In this document: piece after piece, positions 24,627 through 35,300 of the stretch | Position numbering within the stretch: position 1 is the first letter of the stretch | Layout: every line of letters begins with the position of its first letter | Translations under genes and position numbers: made by a program | Source of the DNA: an uncultured Rhodospirillales bacterium | GTDB lineage: Bacteria; Pseudomonadota; Alphaproteobacteria; RF32; CAG-239 | DNA length: 40,756 bases | Direction: 5' to 3' | NCBI GenBank assembly: GCA_902763185.1 | Contig: CACWQT010000013.1 | Location: 1 to 40,756, forward strand | Notes under the pieces: model-generated | The model's input: the letters and a program-made list of their open reading frames with translations, nothing else | The model's database searches: none | Told to the model about the DNA's origin: nothing

Positions 24627-24889
24627 CAGCTGACCTCATATAAGCCGAATTTATCAAGCGGAATAACGCTGTCATCATCTATATCATCAACAACACCGTC
24701 ATTAAGATAAAGTGCGGTGAAATAGCAATCAAACTCCCCTTCATCAAATGTAGGCGCTTTAGGCATTATACCCAAAAGCACAACCACCAGACAAAGCGAA
24801 CAAAATGAACTGATAAGCGCATATTTTTCGCGTTGCTTTTTAAGATAAAGCGGTCGAGCTTCAGAGAGCAATTTTGAAACCTTATCCAT
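24626..24889 (-). CDS. Small single-pass membrane protein, putative anti-sigma factor (CnrY-like)
   Basis: 87 aa: about 24 basic cytoplasmic residues (MDKVSKLLSEARPLYLKKQ), one transmembrane helix (about 25-43, ISSFCSLCLVVVLLGIM), and an acidic periplasmic tail of about 43 residues. Size and topology match CnrY-type anti-sigma factors, which hold the sigma factor through a short cytoplasmic helix; no sequence motif proves this. Start: the ATG at 24889 is 7 nt from AAAGGA; a TTG just before it is less likely. It is the first gene of the three-gene operon behind an ECF-style promoter at 24927-24950. Confidence 0.68.
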   Translation of the reverse strand: MDKVSKLLSEARPLYLKKQREKYALISSFCSLCLVVVLLGIMPKAPTFDEGEFDCYFTALYLNDGVVDDIDDDSVIPLDKFGLYEVS

Positions 24890-24926
24890 CAATTTTTCCT
24901 TTCATGATAACATTGACAACAAGTAT

Positions 24927-24950
24927 AACGGCAAAAAATAAAAAAAGTTC
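24927..24950 (-). promoter_or_regulatory. ECF-type autoregulatory promoter
   Basis: Reading on the minus strand, GAAC (24950-24947) is followed after 16 nt by CGTT (24930-24927). AAC-N16/17-CGT is the general pattern of ECF sigma promoters, and no convincing sigma70 promoter competes. It lies 37 nt before the start of the operon containing the ECF gene. Confidence 0.6.
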
Positions 24951-24973
24951 AAATTTTTTTAAAAATGAATGAA

Positions 24974-25034
24974 AAAAGTTACCCACACCACGCGCTTGTG
25001 CTGTTAAAGGCACACGCGGTTATGGATAACTTTT
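24974..25034. repeat. Family IV terminal hairpin, copy c (isolated)
   Basis: Outer arms AAAAGTTACCCA and TGGATAACTTTT; inner CGCG/CGCG and GTG/CAC helices; loop with TTAAAGG. The GC and AT hairpins that precede it in copies a, b and d are absent. Confidence 0.85.
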
Positions 25035-25049
25035 AATTAAAAATTATGG

Positions 25050-25262
25050 AAGTGCACCGCGCACTTTAAGGTGGGAAATTTTGCGAGCAACCGTTCCTCC
25101 CCTCCCGACAACCGCTAAGGCGGGAAATTTTGAGGGGATAGAAGTAAATGTCTGGGGGCTTTTAAGGTGGGAAATTTTGTAAAATAACCGCAGGAGCCCT
25201 CCGAGGTGCACGAGCGTAGTCAGACCTACGTGACGTGCCGAAGTGTGGTATAACGTTACTCC
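25050..25262. repeat. Left-arm array and partial palindromes
   Basis: No gene. At least three left-arm units with AAGGYGGGAAATTTTG cores lie near 25070, 25118 and 25165. The second continues into GGATAGAAGTAAATGTCT, the start of a family I palindrome, and then breaks off. A further unit carries the family III apical module GAGCGTAG..CCTACGTGAC (about 25210-25235) flanked by GAGGTGCACG and CGTGCCGAAG. Confidence 0.6.
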
Positions 25263-25275
25263 CTTCCCGACGGTA

Positions 25276-25403
25276 TTTTAAGGCGGAAATTTTGTGAGTG
25301 AACTCGGTAAGCCCTGCCCTAAAGCGGAGCTTACTTAAGAGTAAGTGAGCATTTAGGGACAGGCTTCCTTACCGAGAATCAATCGCAAAATTTACCCTTA
25401 AAA
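25276..25403. repeat. Family II palindrome (family I arms, different core)
   Basis: Outer arms TTTTAAGGCGGAAATTTTG and CAAAATTTACCCTTAAAA are those of family I. The interior is different: CTCGGTAAG/CTTACCGAG, GCCCTGCCCTAAA/TTTAGGGACAGGC and GCTTACT/AGTAAGTG. It ends exactly at the mutL stop codon. Confidence 0.82.
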
Positions 25404-27233
25404 TTAGCGGTGGAAGAGATGTTCTAAGGAATTAATATCCAACACAACATACGTCGGGCGCCCGTGGTTGCATTGGGCTGAGTGTGGCGTTTTTTCCATT
25501 TCGCGGAGGAGATGATTCATTTCAGCAATATTAAGGCGCCGACCGGCACGAACCGAACCGTGACAAGCCATAGTGGCGGCAATATGATTGATTTTATCTT
25601 CGGCAACCGCACTGGCTCCAAACTCAACCAGCTCATCAGCCAAATCAACAATCATTTTTTTAACTGACGCATCTTTAATGAGCGCCGGCACTTCACGCAC
25701 TAGAACCCCTGCCCCGAAATCTTCTAAGACAAGCCCCAATTTAGAAAGCGCATCAAATTCGGAAACAAGCGCCGCTTTTTGCGTGAGGGTTAAATCCACC
25801 ACTTCGGGAATAAGCATCAGTTGCGAGGGAAGTTTTTCACCGCTTAACATGGCGGCTTTAAGGCGCTCTAACACAATTCGTTCATGCGCCGCATGCTGGT
25901 CAATAAGGATAAGTGCATCTTCGGTCTGCGAAAGGATATAGGTATCATGAAATTGCGCTTTGGCAACCCCTAACGGCCCGACATTTTCAACATCTGTAAC
26001 ATCAGGCTCTTCAACCTTAACCGAGAGTTTGCGCTCAAGCTCGGGAAGCATTGCACTGCGCGGGGCTGAACTATGCACAACGGACATGGGGCGCGACTGA
26101 TAATGAGCAGAATACGCCGGCATATCAGAGACATTTTCATTAAGTGTGCGTGGGGCAAAAAAGTCATTAACATCGACTTGCTTTTCAAGCGTATTTATCA
26201 AACTTTCCGCACCGGTATTGGCACTTTGCTTATCCCCTTGAAGAAGCGCTTGACGAATAGCTCCGATAAGAAGTGAGCGCACACCTTGCTGGTCAAAAAA
26301 GCGCACTTCGGCTTTGGTCGGGTGAACATTGACATCAACCAACATCGGATTAACTTCCAAAAACAACACACACGCCGGATAACGTGCATTTTCCAAAACA
26401 CCGGCATACGCGCCTTTAAGCGCACCGAGTAATAACTTATCTTTTACCGGACGGTTGTTCACAAACAGATATTGTGAAAGCGAATTTGCTTTGCTAAATG
26501 TCGGCAGACTGATAAGTCCGGTTAAACTCATCCCGTCTTTAGCACCGTTAACCTCAAGCGAATTATCCGAAAATTCACGCCCCATAACTTCTGCCGCACG
26601 CCTTAAACGCGCAATCCGCATATCACCGGTGGTAGCATTAAGCGCAATCTTTTTCTTATCATCCGCATAGAGATAAAAAGATACTTCGGGATGTGCCAAC
26701 GCAATCCGACTTAAAATATCACTTGAAGCCCCTACTTCCGCTGTATCGGCTTTAAGAAACTTTAATCGGGCGGGCGTGGCATAAAACAAATCGCGCACTT
26801 CAATTCGCGTGCCGAAACCGCACGCCGAAGGGGCAATATTTCCCTTTTCGCCGCCTTTAACTTCTATCTCCCAACCGCTTTCTTTATCTTGCGCTTGACG
26901 TGTCATAATCTTTAATTTGGCAACAGACGCAATAGACGGCAGAGCCTCACCGCGAAACCCTAAAAATTGCACATTAAATAAATCATCGGTCGGAAGCTTG
27001 GACGTGGCATGCCGCTCTACCGCAAGCGCTAAATCTTCCGCACTCATCCCTTTGCCGTTATCTTCTACCGCAATGAGTGTCTTACCACCGGCTTTAAGCG
27101 TCACCTCTATTCGCGTGGCTTTGGCATCAAGCGCATTTTCAACAAGTTCTTTCACAACCGACGCCGGCCGCTCAATCACTTCGCCGGCAGCAATCTGATT
27201 AATTAAATTAGACGGTAATAAACGTATCGACAT
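25404..27233 (-). CDS. mutL: DNA mismatch repair protein MutL
   Basis: GHKL ATPase that couples MutS mismatch recognition to strand incision, 609 aa. The N-terminus shows IAAGEVIERPASVVKELVEN (ATP-binding helix, residues 10-35), DNGKGM and GFRGEALPSIASV. The C-terminal domain carries the endonuclease motif DQHAAHERIVLE, plus ACHGSVRAG and CNHGRPT. This suggests the incising type of MutL, as expected for bacteria without MutH. AAAGGAG precedes the ATG. It appears to be a single-gene unit; the 3' end abuts a family II palindrome. Confidence 0.97.
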   Translation of the reverse strand: MSIRLLPSNLINQIAAGEVIERPASVVKELVENALDAKATRIEVTLKAGGKTLIAVEDNGKGMSAEDLALAVERHATSKLPTDDLFNVQFLGFRGEALPSIASVAKLKIMTRQAQDKESGWEIEVKGGEKGNIAPSACGFGTRIEVRDLFYATPARLKFLKADTAEVGASSDILSRIALAHPEVSFYLYADDKKKIALNATTGDMRIARLRRAAEVMGREFSDNSLEVNGAKDGMSLTGLISLPTFSKANSLSQYLFVNNRPVKDKLLLGALKGAYAGVLENARYPACVLFLEVNPMLVDVNVHPTKAEVRFFDQQGVRSLLIGAIRQALLQGDKQSANTGAESLINTLEKQVDVNDFFAPRTLNENVSDMPAYSAHYQSRPMSVVHSSAPRSAMLPELERKLSVKVEEPDVTDVENVGPLGVAKAQFHDTYILSQTEDALILIDQHAAHERIVLERLKAAMLSGEKLPSQLMLIPEVVDLTLTQKAALVSEFDALSKLGLVLEDFGAGVLVREVPALIKDASVKKMIVDLADELVEFGASAVAEDKINHIAATMACHGSVRAGRRLNIAEMNHLLREMEKTPHSAQCNHGRPTYVVLDINSLEHLFHR

Positions 27234-27399
27234 TTTGGGGCTCCTTTGAGAGTAATCATAGGGGGAAAATAAGAAAAGGTCTTGGTATAATCGCGCTTAT
27301 CCCCATAAATATTTTTGAAATCACATACGCTTAATACAAAATTTGCTTGCAATTAAAGCAATTAGCCTTTAGGCTTTCCCTATATTTAGGAGAGATAAA

Positions 27400-27936
27400 A
27401 TGACCGATATGATTGTTGCAAATGAACCACTTGATGAAAAAAAGATAACTTTAGCGCGCAAAATTATTTTAGAGTTACAACGCGAACTTCCACAGTATAT
27501 TGAACGCGGCTCAGGCCCGTTTTTGGCAGCAATTTATGATGACAACGGAAATCTCATTGCCAAAGAGGCAAACAGCGTCGTAAATTCCTGTTGCAGTCAT
27601 AATCACGCGGAGATGAATACACTAAGAGCCGCCGAAGAAAAACTAAAAACTTATGATTTATCTGCTCATCACTTAAAAATGTATGTTTCTGCCGAACCGT
27701 GTATGATGTGCTTAGGCGGTATTATGTGGGCAGGAATTAAAGAAGTCTATTTCAGCGTTCCGTCAAAAGATGTCGAAAAAATAACCGGCTTTGATGAAGG
27801 CTTTAAACCTCAATGGTTTGACGAATTTAAAAAACGCGGCATTACCGTCTATGGCAATATCGAAACCGAGGCCGGCAAAAAAGTCCTGCAAGATTATGTA
27901 AAACTCGGCCGCAAAGTATATAAACCGGAACGATAA
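27400..27936 (+). CDS. Nucleoside/guanine deaminase-like cytidine deaminase-fold enzyme
   Basis: Zinc-dependent deaminase, 178 aa. The zinc site HAEMN and PCMMC (SAEPCMMCLGGIMWAGI) is intact; the glutamate of HAE is the proton shuttle. The C-terminal half (VYFSVPSKDVEKITGFDEGF) resembles guanine deaminase-type members of the CDA superfamily rather than TadA, but substrates in this group are hard to predict. Ribosome site AGGAGAG lies upstream of the ATG. The gene is solitary, followed by a strong terminator, and faces rpoC convergently. Confidence 0.85.
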   Translation: MTDMIVANEPLDEKKITLARKIILELQRELPQYIERGSGPFLAAIYDDNGNLIAKEANSVVNSCCSHNHAEMNTLRAAEEKLKTYDLSAHHLKMYVSAEPCMMCLGGIMWAGIKEVYFSVPSKDVEKITGFDEGFKPQWFDEFKKRGITVYGNIETEAGKKVLQDYVKLGRKVYKPER

Positions 27937-27955
27937 AAAATTACTTTCAAAACTG

Positions 27956-27986
27956 AAAAGACCACCTGTTTAGGTGGTCTTTTTTA
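27956..27986 (+). terminator. Intrinsic terminator after the deaminase gene
   Basis: AAAAGACCACCT / AGGTGGTCTTTT perfect stem with a GTTT loop and continuing T run. Confidence 0.9.
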
Positions 27987-28021
27987 ATAAGTGAAACGTT
28001 ACTCACGTCCTGCCTTAAAAG

Positions 28022-28141
28022 TGGGATAAAGTGCGGTGCTATCGCCGTGAGCCCACCGAGGCGCACGAGCGTAGTAAAGCCTACGTGACGCGCCGATAAG
28101 TGGCTTCCTCACGGCGATTTGACCGTGCTTTAGCACATCCC
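28022..28141. repeat. Family III palindrome, copy c (GC core)
   Basis: Outer ends GGGATAAAGTGCGGT and ACCGTGCTTTAGCAC; inner ATCGCCGTGAG/CTCACGGCGAT, CCAC/GTGG, GGCGC/GCGCC and apical CGTAG/CTACG. It lies directly next to the rpoC stop codon. Nearly identical to 38962-39082. Confidence 0.85.
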
Positions 28142-31100
28142 CTATTCTGCGGAAGCGGCTTCGGAAGAAGCAGCCGCTTCAATAGCCTTTGCCTCAGCTT
28201 CCTGCTTCTTCTGGAGCTCAATCTCCTTATCGTTCTGTGCTGCAACCTTACGGAGTGAGCGAAGAACGCTACCGGTACCGGCAGGAACCAGACGACCGAC
28301 AATTACGTTTTCTTTCAAACCATGTAAGCGATCAACCTTACCCTCAACTGCGGCCTCGGTAAGAACACGTGTTGTCTCTTGGAAGGACGCGGCAGAGATA
28401 AAGGACTTGGTCTGCAAGCTGGCCTTAGTGATACCCAAAAGAACCGGCGTTGCTTCGGCAGGTTTGCCACCTTCGGCAACAGCCTTAGCGTTAATCGCCT
28501 CAAATTCATCGGCATCAAGCTGTTCACCAACGAGCAATGTTGTGTCACCCGGAACGGTAACTTCAACCTTGCGGAGCATTTGTGACACGATAACTTCAAT
28601 ATGCTTATCGTTAATTTTCACACCTTGCAGACGATAAACGGCTTGCACTTCTTTAACCAAGTATTGAGCCAATTCTTCAATACCCAAAACGCGCAAAATA
28701 TCATGCGGAGCGAGTGTGCCTTCAACCAGCATATCACCTTTCTTGACTTGGTCACCGTCTTGAACAACCAAACGACGTCCCTTCGGAATGAGGTATTCCC
28801 ATTCTTTGCCGTCTTCGGTCACCACCATAATGCGCTGCTTTGCCTTATAGTCTTTACCGAACTCAACCACACCGTCAACATCAGAGATGATTGCCGGATC
28901 CTTCGGTTTACGAGCTTCAAAGAGCTCGGCAACACGCGGCAAACCACCGGTAATATCTTGTGATTTCAAGCTCTCTTTCGGTAATCTCGCGATAACATCA
29001 CCGGCCTGAATTTCGGTTCCGTTATCCACCGCCAAAATAGCATCCACCGGCAGATAGTAACGAACTTCTTTATCCTTGTTGGTAACAGCTTTACCCTTTT
29101 TGTCTTTCAATACAATGGAAGGACGTAAGTTAGCATGTGCATTGGCACCGCCTCTCCAGTCTGTAACCACCTTAGAAACAATACCGGTTGTTTCATCTTG
29201 CGTTTCTTTAACCGAAACATTAGGGATTAAGTCAATCAATTCAACTTTACCGGCTTTTTCAGAGATAATCGGGGTTGTAAACGGATCCCATTCGGCAACC
29301 TTTGTACCTTTCTTAATCTCTTTACCGAGTTTAACCAAAAGTTTGGCACCATACGGTACGCGGTGACGAGATTTCTCACGACCTTGATTATCTGTAACAA
29401 TGATTTCGCAGTTACGAGAAAGGATAACCATATTGCCATCCGCATCTTCAACTGTGTGTTCATTGCTCAATTTCAAGATACCGGCAAACGGAATTTCAAC
29501 GCTTGATTGCTCAGCAGAAACGGAAGCCGCACCACCAACGTGGAAGGTTCTCATCGTTAACTGTGTACCAGGCTCACCAATGGATTGCGCCGCGATAATA
29601 CCAACCGCTTCACCAACGTTAACAGGTGTTCCGCGAGCCAAGTCACGACCGTAACAAGCCGCGCATACGCCATGCTCGGATTCACAAGTTAATACCGAAC
29701 GGATTTTAACTTGTTCAACACCGGCTTTTTCAACCTTTTCAACGTCATATTCATCCATCAATTTACCTTTGTGAACCAATACTTCACCGGTTTCAGGACT
29801 TAAAATATCTTCTTGTGCGGTTCTTCCCAAAATCCGCTCGCCGATAGAAGCAATCACATTGCCGCCATCAACAACCGGACGCACGATAATACCGCGCTCG
29901 GTTCCGCAATCGGTTTCGGTAACAACCACATCTTGAGCCACATCAACCAAACGACGTGTTAAGTAACCGGAGTTAGCGGTCTTTAACGCGGTATCGGACA
30001 AACCTTTACGTGCTGAGTGGGTAGAGCTGAAGTATTCCGCCACCGTCAAACCTTCTTTAAAGTTTGAGATAATCGGTTGTTCAATAATGGCACCATTCGG
30101 CTTGGTCATCAAGCCACGCATACCGGCAAGCTGTCTCATTTGGTCTTTAGAACCACGCGCGCCGGAATCAGCCATCATGTAAACAGAGTTCATATACCCG
30201 TGATCAATCTTAGAAATACCTTTCATCATTTCATCGGCGATTTTGTAGTTACAAGCCGCCCAAATATCAATAACTTTGTTGTATTTCTCACCTTGGGTAA
30301 TCAAACCGTTTTGATATTGCTCTTCAAATTCCTTAGCTTGTTTAGAAGTTTCTTCAATGAGCTTCTTCTTAGCTTCCGGCACAATCAAATCGTCTTTACC
30401 AAACGAGATACCGGCTTTACAAGCGTTTTCAAAACCTAAAGTCATGATTTTATCAACCATGATGCAGGTTTCTTTTTGTCCGCAATAACGATATACGGTA
30501 TCAATGATTTCACCGATTTCTTTCTTACGAAGAAGTCTGTTAACAAGCGAGATGGAAATTTTCTCGTTATCCGGCAAAATATCAGAAATAATGATACGTC
30601 CCGGAGTTGTTTCAAGCAATCCGTAAACACGCTCGCCGTTATCGTTTACATAATGCATACGACATTTAATCTTAGCGTGTAAATCAACAGCTTTGGCATT
30701 TAACGCCAACATTACTTCATTAACATCGGAATAAATACTGCCTTCACCGATAACACCGTCAGCTTCATAAGAAAGGTAATAAATACCCAAAACCATATCT
30801 TGAGACGGCACGATAATCGGCTTACCGGAAGCCGGTGCCAAAATATTGTTAGTTGACATCATCAATACACGTGCTTCCAATTGAGACTCAATAGAAAGCG
30901 GAACGTGCACGGCCATTTGGTCACCGTCGAAGTCAGCGTTAAACGCGGTACAAACGAGCGGATGAAGATGAATAGCTTTACCTTCAACCAATACCGGCTC
31001 AAATGCCTGAATACCTAAGCGGTGCAACGTCGGCGCACGGTTTAAGAGAACCGGATGCTCACGGATAACTTCTTCCAAGATATCCCATACTTCAACACGC

Positions 31101-32314
31101 TCTTTTTCAACCATACGTTTAGCCGCCTTTAAGGTTGTTGCCAAGCCATACATTTCAAGTTTGGCATAAACAAACGGCTTAAACAATTCAAGAGCCATTT
31201 TCTTCGGCAAACCGCATTGGTGTAATTTCAGTTGCGGACCAACCGTAATAACCGAACGACCGGAGTAGTCAACACGCTTACCTAATAAGTTTTGACGGAA
31301 ACGACCTTGCTTACCTTTAAGCATATCGGAAAGTGATTTGAGCGGACGCTTATTGGTTCCGGTAATGGCACGAGCGCGACGACCGTTATCAAACAACGCG
31401 TCAACAGACTCTTGCAACATTCTCTTTTCGTTTCTGACGATAATATCCGGCGCATGCAACTCAATCAATCTCTTCAAACGATTGTTACGGTTAATCACAC
31501 GACGATATAAATCATTCAAATCAGAAGTGGCAAAACGACCACCGTCTAACGGAACGAGAGGTCTCAAATCCGGTGGGATAACCGGTAATACATCCAAAAT
31601 CATCCATTCCGGTTTGGTATTTGAATCAATAAATGACTCAATAATCTTTAAGCGTTTAACCACCTTTTTGCGCTTAGCTTCGGAGTTAGATTCTGCCAAC
31701 TCTGCGCGCAATTCTTTTTTGACTTCTTCCAAATTAATATTGGCTAAAATCTCTTTAATCGCCTCAGCACCGATACCGGCCTTAAAGCTGTCTTCACCGA
31801 ATTCATCAAGTTTATCCTGATATTCTTCTTCGGTTAACAACTGATACAATTTCAAATCTGTCAAGCCCGGTTCGATAACGATATAGCTCTCAAAATAGAG
31901 AACACGTTCCAATTGCTTCATCGGAATATCGGTAATCATCGAGATACGGCTTGGAAGCGATTTCAAAAACCAAATATGCGCCACCGGTGCAGCCAATTCG
32001 ATGTGTCCCATACGTTCACGACGAACTTTGGAAAGGGTAACTTCAACACCGCACTTTTCGCACACGATACCGCGATATTTCATTCTCTTATACTTGCCGC
32101 ACAAGCACTCATAGTCTTTTACCGGACCAAAAATGCGGGCGCAGAACAAACCGTCACGCTCCGGCTTAAATGTGCGGTAGTTAATGGTTTCCGGCTTTTT
32201 AACTTCACCGTAAGACCAAGAACGGATTTGCTCAGGAGATGCAATGGAGATTTTGATTTCATCAAAAGACTCTGATACAGCCTGCTGACCAAAAAAATTC
32301 ATTATATCATTCAT
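28142..32314 (-). CDS. rpoC: RNA polymerase beta' subunit
   Basis: Largest catalytic subunit of RNA polymerase, 1390 aa, normal for an alphaproteobacterium. Visible are the zinc-binding [21 protein letters not shown] near residues 69-88, the catalytic metal site [12 protein letters not shown], the bridge-helix and trigger-loop regions ([35 protein letters not shown]) and the second zinc site with [25 protein letters not shown] precedes the ATG; the gene starts 22 nt after rpoB. The C-terminus ends in an alanine/glutamate-rich tail, and the stop touches a family III palindrome that could terminate or protect the rpoBC message. Confidence 0.98.
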   Translation of the reverse strand: MNDIMNFFGQQAVSESFDEIKISIASPEQIRSWSYGEVKKPETINYRTFKPERDGLFCARIFGPVKDYECLCGKYKRMKYRGIVCEKCGVEVTLSKVRRERMGHIELAAPVAHIWFLKSLPSRISMITDIPMKQLERVLYFESYIVIEPGLTDLKLYQLLTEEEYQDKLDEFGEDSFKAGIGAEAIKEILANINLEEVKKELRAELAESNSEAKRKKVVKRLKIIESFIDSNTKPEWMILDVLPVIPPDLRPLVPLDGGRFATSDLNDLYRRVINRNNRLKRLIELHAPDIIVRNEKRMLQESVDALFDNGRRARAITGTNKRPLKSLSDMLKGKQGRFRQNLLGKRVDYSGRSVITVGPQLKLHQCGLPKKMALELFKPFVYAKLEMYGLATTLKAAKRMVEKERVEVWDILEEVIREHPVLLNRAPTLHRLGIQAFEPVLVEGKAIHLHPLVCTAFNADFDGDQMAVHVPLSIESQLEARVLMMSTNNILAPASGKPIIVPSQDMVLGIYYLSYEADGVIGEGSIYSDVNEVMLALNAKAVDLHAKIKCRMHYVNDNGERVYGLLETTPGRIIISDILPDNEKISISLVNRLLRKKEIGEIIDTVYRYCGQKETCIMVDKIMTLGFENACKAGISFGKDDLIVPEAKKKLIEETSKQAKEFEEQYQNGLITQGEKYNKVIDIWAACNYKIADEMMKGISKIDHGYMNSVYMMADSGARGSKDQMRQLAGMRGLMTKPNGAIIEQPIISNFKEGLTVAEYFSSTHSARKGLSDTALKTANSGYLTRRLVDVAQDVVVTETDCGTERGIIVRPVVDGGNVIASIGERILGRTAQEDILSPETGEVLVHKGKLMDEYDVEKVEKAGVEQVKIRSVLTCESEHGVCAACYGRDLARGTPVNVGEAVGIIAAQSIGEPGTQLTMRTFHVGGAASVSAEQSSVEIPFAGILKLSNEHTVEDADGNMVILSRNCEIIVTDNQGREKSRHRVPYGAKLLVKLGKEIKKGTKVAEWDPFTTPIISEKAGKVELIDLIPNVSVKETQDETTGIVSKVVTDWRGGANAHANLRPSIVLKDKKGKAVTNKDKEVRYYLPVDAILAVDNGTEIQAGDVIARLPKESLKSQDITGGLPRVAELFEARKPKDPAIISDVDGVVEFGKDYKAKQRIMVVTEDGKEWEYLIPKGRRLVVQDGDQVKKGDMLVEGTLAPHDILRVLGIEELAQYLVKEVQAVYRLQGVKINDKHIEVIVSQMLRKVEVTVPGDTTLLVGEQLDADEFEAINAKAVAEGGKPAEATPVLLGITKASLQTKSFISAASFQETTRVLTEAAVEGKVDRLHGLKENVIVGRLVPAGTGSVLRSLRKVAAQNDKEIELQKKQEAEAKAIEAAASSEAASAE

Positions 32315-32336
32315 ACTAAAAAACTCCTTTTATCTC

Positions 32337-35300
32337 TTAAGCTGTTTTTTCTTCTTCATCGTTCAACATTTCAACGTTCAAGCACAAGGACTTAATTTCC
32401 TTAACCAAAACGTTAAAGCTCTCGGGAACACCGGCCTCAAAGCTGTCTTCCCCGCGAACGATTGCTTCATAAACTTTGGTTCTGCCGTTAACGTCATCGG
32501 ACTTAATGGTAAGCATTTCTTGCAACGTATAGGCAGCGCCGTATGCTTGCAAAGCCCACACTTCCATTTCACCGAAACGTTGACCACCGAATTGAGCCTT
32601 ACCACCCAAAGGTTGCTGTGTAACAAGGCTATACGGACCAACAGAACGAGCGTGCATTTTTTCATCAACAATGTGGTGAAGTTTAATCATATAAATGATA
32701 CCAACCGTAACTTTGCGGTCAAACTTCTCACCGGTTCTGCCGTCATACAAATCAATTTGACCTGATGTCGGAAGACCGGCCATTGTGAGCATGCGATTGA
32801 TGTCATCGCCGTTTGCACCGTCAAAAACAGGAGTTGCCATCGGAATACCGTTTTTAAGGTTACCAATCATCTCTATCTTTTCCGGTTCGGTTAATGTGGC
32901 GATTTCATTCTTATATTGCTTTTCACCATAAATCTCTTTGAGTTTAGCATTAAGCTCATCAATCGTCTTTTCACCGCGTTGATACTGCTCGCACAACTCG
33001 TTTAATTGTTTACCGAGCTCTTTAGCCGCCCAACCGAGGTGTGTTTCCAAAATTTGTCCCACGTTCATACGTGACGGCACACCCAACGGATTTAACACGA
33101 TATCAACCGGTGTTCCGTCTTCCATATACGGCATATCTTCCAAAGGCAAAACGCGTGAAACGGTACCTTTGTTACCATGCCTACCTGCCATCTTATCACC
33201 GGTTTGCATCTTACGCTTGGTAGCGATAAACACTTTAACCTGCTTTAACACGCCCGGCATCAAGTCATCACCGCGTTGAACTTCATCAACTTTTAACTCA
33301 AAGTGCTTTTGAATCTTTTCCAAACGCTCGTTAAAGGCATTGGTAAATTCTTCAATCTGGCTCATAAGTTCTTCGTCTTTAATAACGATCTTACCCAACT
33401 GATATTCCGGAATGTTCTTGAGTTGCTCTTTGGTCAATACCAGATTCTTGGCAATACCTTTCGGCGCATCAACCACTTTTTGATTGAGTAACATCTTCTT
33501 CAAGCGCTCGTTATAGCTCTTGCGAACGATGTTCATTTCATCATCACGATCTTTGGCAAGCTTGGTGATTTCGGCTTGTTCAATCGCCAAAGCGCGCTCG
33601 TCTTTTTCAACACCTCTGCGGCTGAATACTTGAACATCAACCACCACGCCTTCAACACCCGGTTGTGCGCGTAAAGAGGTATCGCGAACGTCACTGGCCT
33701 TTTCACCAAAGATAGCACGGAGCAACTTCTCTTCAGGCGTAACAACACTTTCGCCTTTAGGCGTTACTTTACCAACCAAAATATCACCGGCTTTAACTTC
33801 CGCACCGACGTAGATAATACCTGATTCATCTAAGTTTCTTAACATATCTTCGCCGACATTCGGAATATCACGGGTAATTTCTTCTTGACCGAGCTTGGTA
33901 TCACGAGCCATAACTTCAAATTCTTCAATGTGAAGTGAAGTTAAAACATCATCACGAGAAATACGCTCTGAAAGCAAAATCGCATCTTCGTAGTTCAAAC
34001 CGTTCCACGGCATGAAAGCAACCAATACGTTTTTACCCAAAGCCAACTCGCCCATATCGGTACAAGCACCGTCAGCGATAATATCGCCGGCCTTAACTTT
34101 ATCCCCGACCTTAACCAACGGAACTTGGTTAAAACAGGTATTGGTATTTGAGCGGCGGAATTTTGCCAATCTGTAAATTTCAACACCCATATCGGCAACA
34201 TTTGCTTTTTGCGAACGAACCACGATACGGTTAGCATCAACGGCCACAACTTCACCGTCATATTTAGCCACCAATGTTGCACCGGAATCTTTAGCAACGG
34301 TTGCTTCAATACCGGTTCCGACTAACGGAGCTTCCGAACGTAACAACGGCACACCTTGGCGTTGCATGTTTGAACCCATCAACGCACGGTTCGCGTCATC
34401 GTTCTCTAAGAACGGAATAAGTGCTGCGGCAACCGAAACGAGTTGTTTCGGCGATACGTCAATAAAGTTAATTTCTTCAGGCTTAGCAAAGATAACTTCA
34501 CCGGCTTTACGACAGGTAATGAGGTCATCTTCAAAATGTCCGTCTTCTTTTACCTTTGCATTAGCTTCAGCCATAATATATTTAGATTCTTCATCAGCCG
34601 AAAGGTAAACAACATCGTTTGTTACTTTACCTTCAACCACTTTGCGATACGGGCATTCAATAAAACCATACTTATTAATACGCGCGTATGTAGAAAGGGC
34701 GTTAATCAAACCGATGTTCGGACCTTCAGGTGTTTCAATCGGGCAGATACGACCATAGTGTGTCGGGTGCACGTCGCGGACTTCAAAGCCGGCACGGTCA
34801 CGGCTCAAACCGCCGGGGCCTAATGCAGACAAACGACGCTTGTGTGTCACCTCGGACAACGGGTTGTTCTGATCCATAAATTGTGACAACTGTGAAGAAC
34901 CGAAGAACTCACGAATAACCGCGGCAATCGGCTTAGCATTAATCAAATCTTGCGGCTTAATGTTATTTAATACTTCGGAACTCATCTTTTCGCGAATGGC
35001 TCTCTCCATACGGAGCAATCCCATACGATATTGATTTTCCATCAACTCACCGACCGAACGAACACGACGGTTACCTAAGTGGTCAATATCATCAACTTCG
35101 CCCTTGCCGTCACGAAGCTCAACCATGTGCTTAACCACGCGCAAAATATCATCTTTACGCAAAATGTGATAAGTATCCGGTGCTTCCGAGAACGGAATAT
35201 CTAATGCCGCATTTAACTTCACACGACCAACAGATGAAAGGTCATAACGCTCTTCATCAAAGAACAATGCCCTAAATACAGATTCGGAAGCTTCCAATGT

